From an uncultured Planctomycetaceae bacterium (GTDB lineage: Bacteria > Planctomycetota > Planctomycetia > Pirellulales > Lacipirellulaceae), in assembly GCA_937860165.1 (NCBI GenBank), contig CALMBE010000521.1:1-14387 (forward strand): 14,387 nucleotides of DNA, in the 5' to 3' direction. Positions 13,851 to 14,387 of this stretch are shown piece by piece (within the stretch, counting starts at the first letter, position 1; each line of letters starts with the position of its first letter). The position numbers and the translations under genes are program-made. A model generated the notes under the pieces. That model saw only the letters and a program-made list of their open reading frames with translations, had not been told where the DNA came from and did not search any database.

Positions 13851-14387
13851 ATGCACAACCTGATTGACAAAAAAATCTATGTTGCCGGTCACCGGGGGAT
13901 GGTGGGCAAGGCGGTCACGAGAAAACTCGCCGCCTTGGGTGCCGAGCGGCTGGTCCTGCGCACCAGCAGCGAGCTCGACCTCCGCTGTCAGGCCGCAACT
14001 GAAGACATGTTCGCCCGAGAGAGACCGGACGTGGTGGTATTCAGCGCCGCACGGGTTGGTGGGATTCATGCCAACATGACCTACCCGGCGAATTTCATTT
14101 ACGACAATCTGGCGATGGCCACCAATGCGATCCATGCCGCGTATGAACATGGTTGCGAACGGTTCTTGTTTCTCGGGAGCACTTGCATCTACCCCGGCCA
14201 GGCCCCGCAACCGATGGCCGAGTCGTGCCTGTTAACGAGCCCTTTGGAACAAACGAACGAGGCCTACGCCATCGCCAAGATCGCCGGGCTGAAGATGTGC
14301 CAGTTTTATCGCCAACAATACGGCGTGCTGTTCCACTCGGCCATGCCGACCAATTTGTACGGCCCAGGCGATAACTACCACCCGGAG
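13851..14387 (+). CDS. fcl: GDP-L-fucose synthase (partial, 3' end outside the window)
   Basis: The first 179 residues of the epimerase/reductase that turns GDP-4-keto-6-deoxymannose, the product of Gmd, into GDP-L-fucose are present; a full enzyme has about 310-320. The NADP loop is [11 protein letters not shown] (11-21), with ARVGGIHAN (67-75) after it. The active-site residues S110 and C112 lie in GSTCIYP, Y139 and K143 in YAIAK. The family end-of-domain motif [15 protein letters not shown] is reached at the window edge. S110, C112, Y139 and K143 are each 3 positions later than in the E. coli enzyme, so all catalytic residues seem present. The frame has no stop before 14387. The ATG at 13851 lacks a clear Shine-Dalgarno. 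It follows gmd by 50 bases, the usual gmd-fcl pair. Confidence 0.95.
   Translation, partial: MHNLIDKKIYVAGHRGMVGKAVTRKLAALGAERLVLRTSSELDLRCQAATEDMFARERPDVVVFSAARVGGIHANMTYPANFIYDNLAMATNAIHAAYEHGCERFLFLGSTCIYPGQAPQPMAESCLLTSPLEQTNEAYAIAKIAGLKMCQFYRQQYGVLFHSAMPTNLYGPGDNYHPE

Noticed and set aside
1..14387. tRNA, rRNA, defence systems or secondary-metabolite genes
   Set aside because: Looked for on both strands; no cloverleaf, ribosomal RNA stretch or known defence or biosynthetic domain was recognised.

Overview
The window looks like a chromosomal segment of a planctomycete, probably of the Pirellulales type. The basis is a giant surface protein with the planctomycete-style N-terminus FEALEDRRLMA and a C-terminal dockerin, a small PEP-CTERM protein, a DUF1559-family remnant, sparse Shine-Dalgarno sequences and repeat-rich intergenic DNA. 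Taxonomy is inferred from these gene families, not from a marker gene.

Layout. Positions 1-2168 are a pile-up of mobile DNA. A complete IS1380-type element (56-1914, transposase on minus) sits at the junction of two ends of a second IS type. The right-hand copy of that second IS (1915-2168) is an internally deleted relic. It keeps its 5' end, a Shine-Dalgarno plus ATG, and the last codons of its transposase, with a 104-bp IS256-like miniature element in place of the gene body. Positions 2169-2540 hold a further CTAG-bounded repeat (2207-2349) and palindromes. A thioredoxin-type arsenate reductase gene (arsC, plus) follows, then a perfect 14-bp hairpin shared with the convergent minus-strand genes.

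Positions 3089-8861 hold two minus-strand genes for envelope or secreted proteins: a 248-residue PEP-CTERM protein and, upstream of it, a 1598-residue modular protein (DNRLRE, Calx-beta, lamin-tail, dockerin, acidic tail). Positions 8862-9299 are non-coding with an imperfect inverted repeat. Positions 9300-9959 are the C-terminal part of a DUF1559 protein. It is cut by a complete IS4-family element (9960-11452) with perfect 26-bp ends, and its N-terminal part is not found on the other side.

Positions 11714-14387 are all on plus: a PAPS-type sulfotransferase, then gmd (GDP-mannose 4,6-dehydratase) and the first part of fcl (GDP-L-fucose synthase), which runs off the window. gmd and fcl together make GDP-L-fucose. 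With the sulfotransferase beside them, synthesis of a fucosylated and perhaps sulfated surface glycan is a reasonable inference.

The most unusual points are: (i) both intact IS elements, of unrelated families, bury the transposase Shine-Dalgarno in an inverted repeat just inside the element end; (ii) nested, CTAG-bounded mobile elements fill 1-2349; (iii) the giant protein carries its large modules twice; (iv) the sulfotransferase gene is flanked by inverted copies of a low-complexity repeat. No clearly new enzymatic or defence system was seen.
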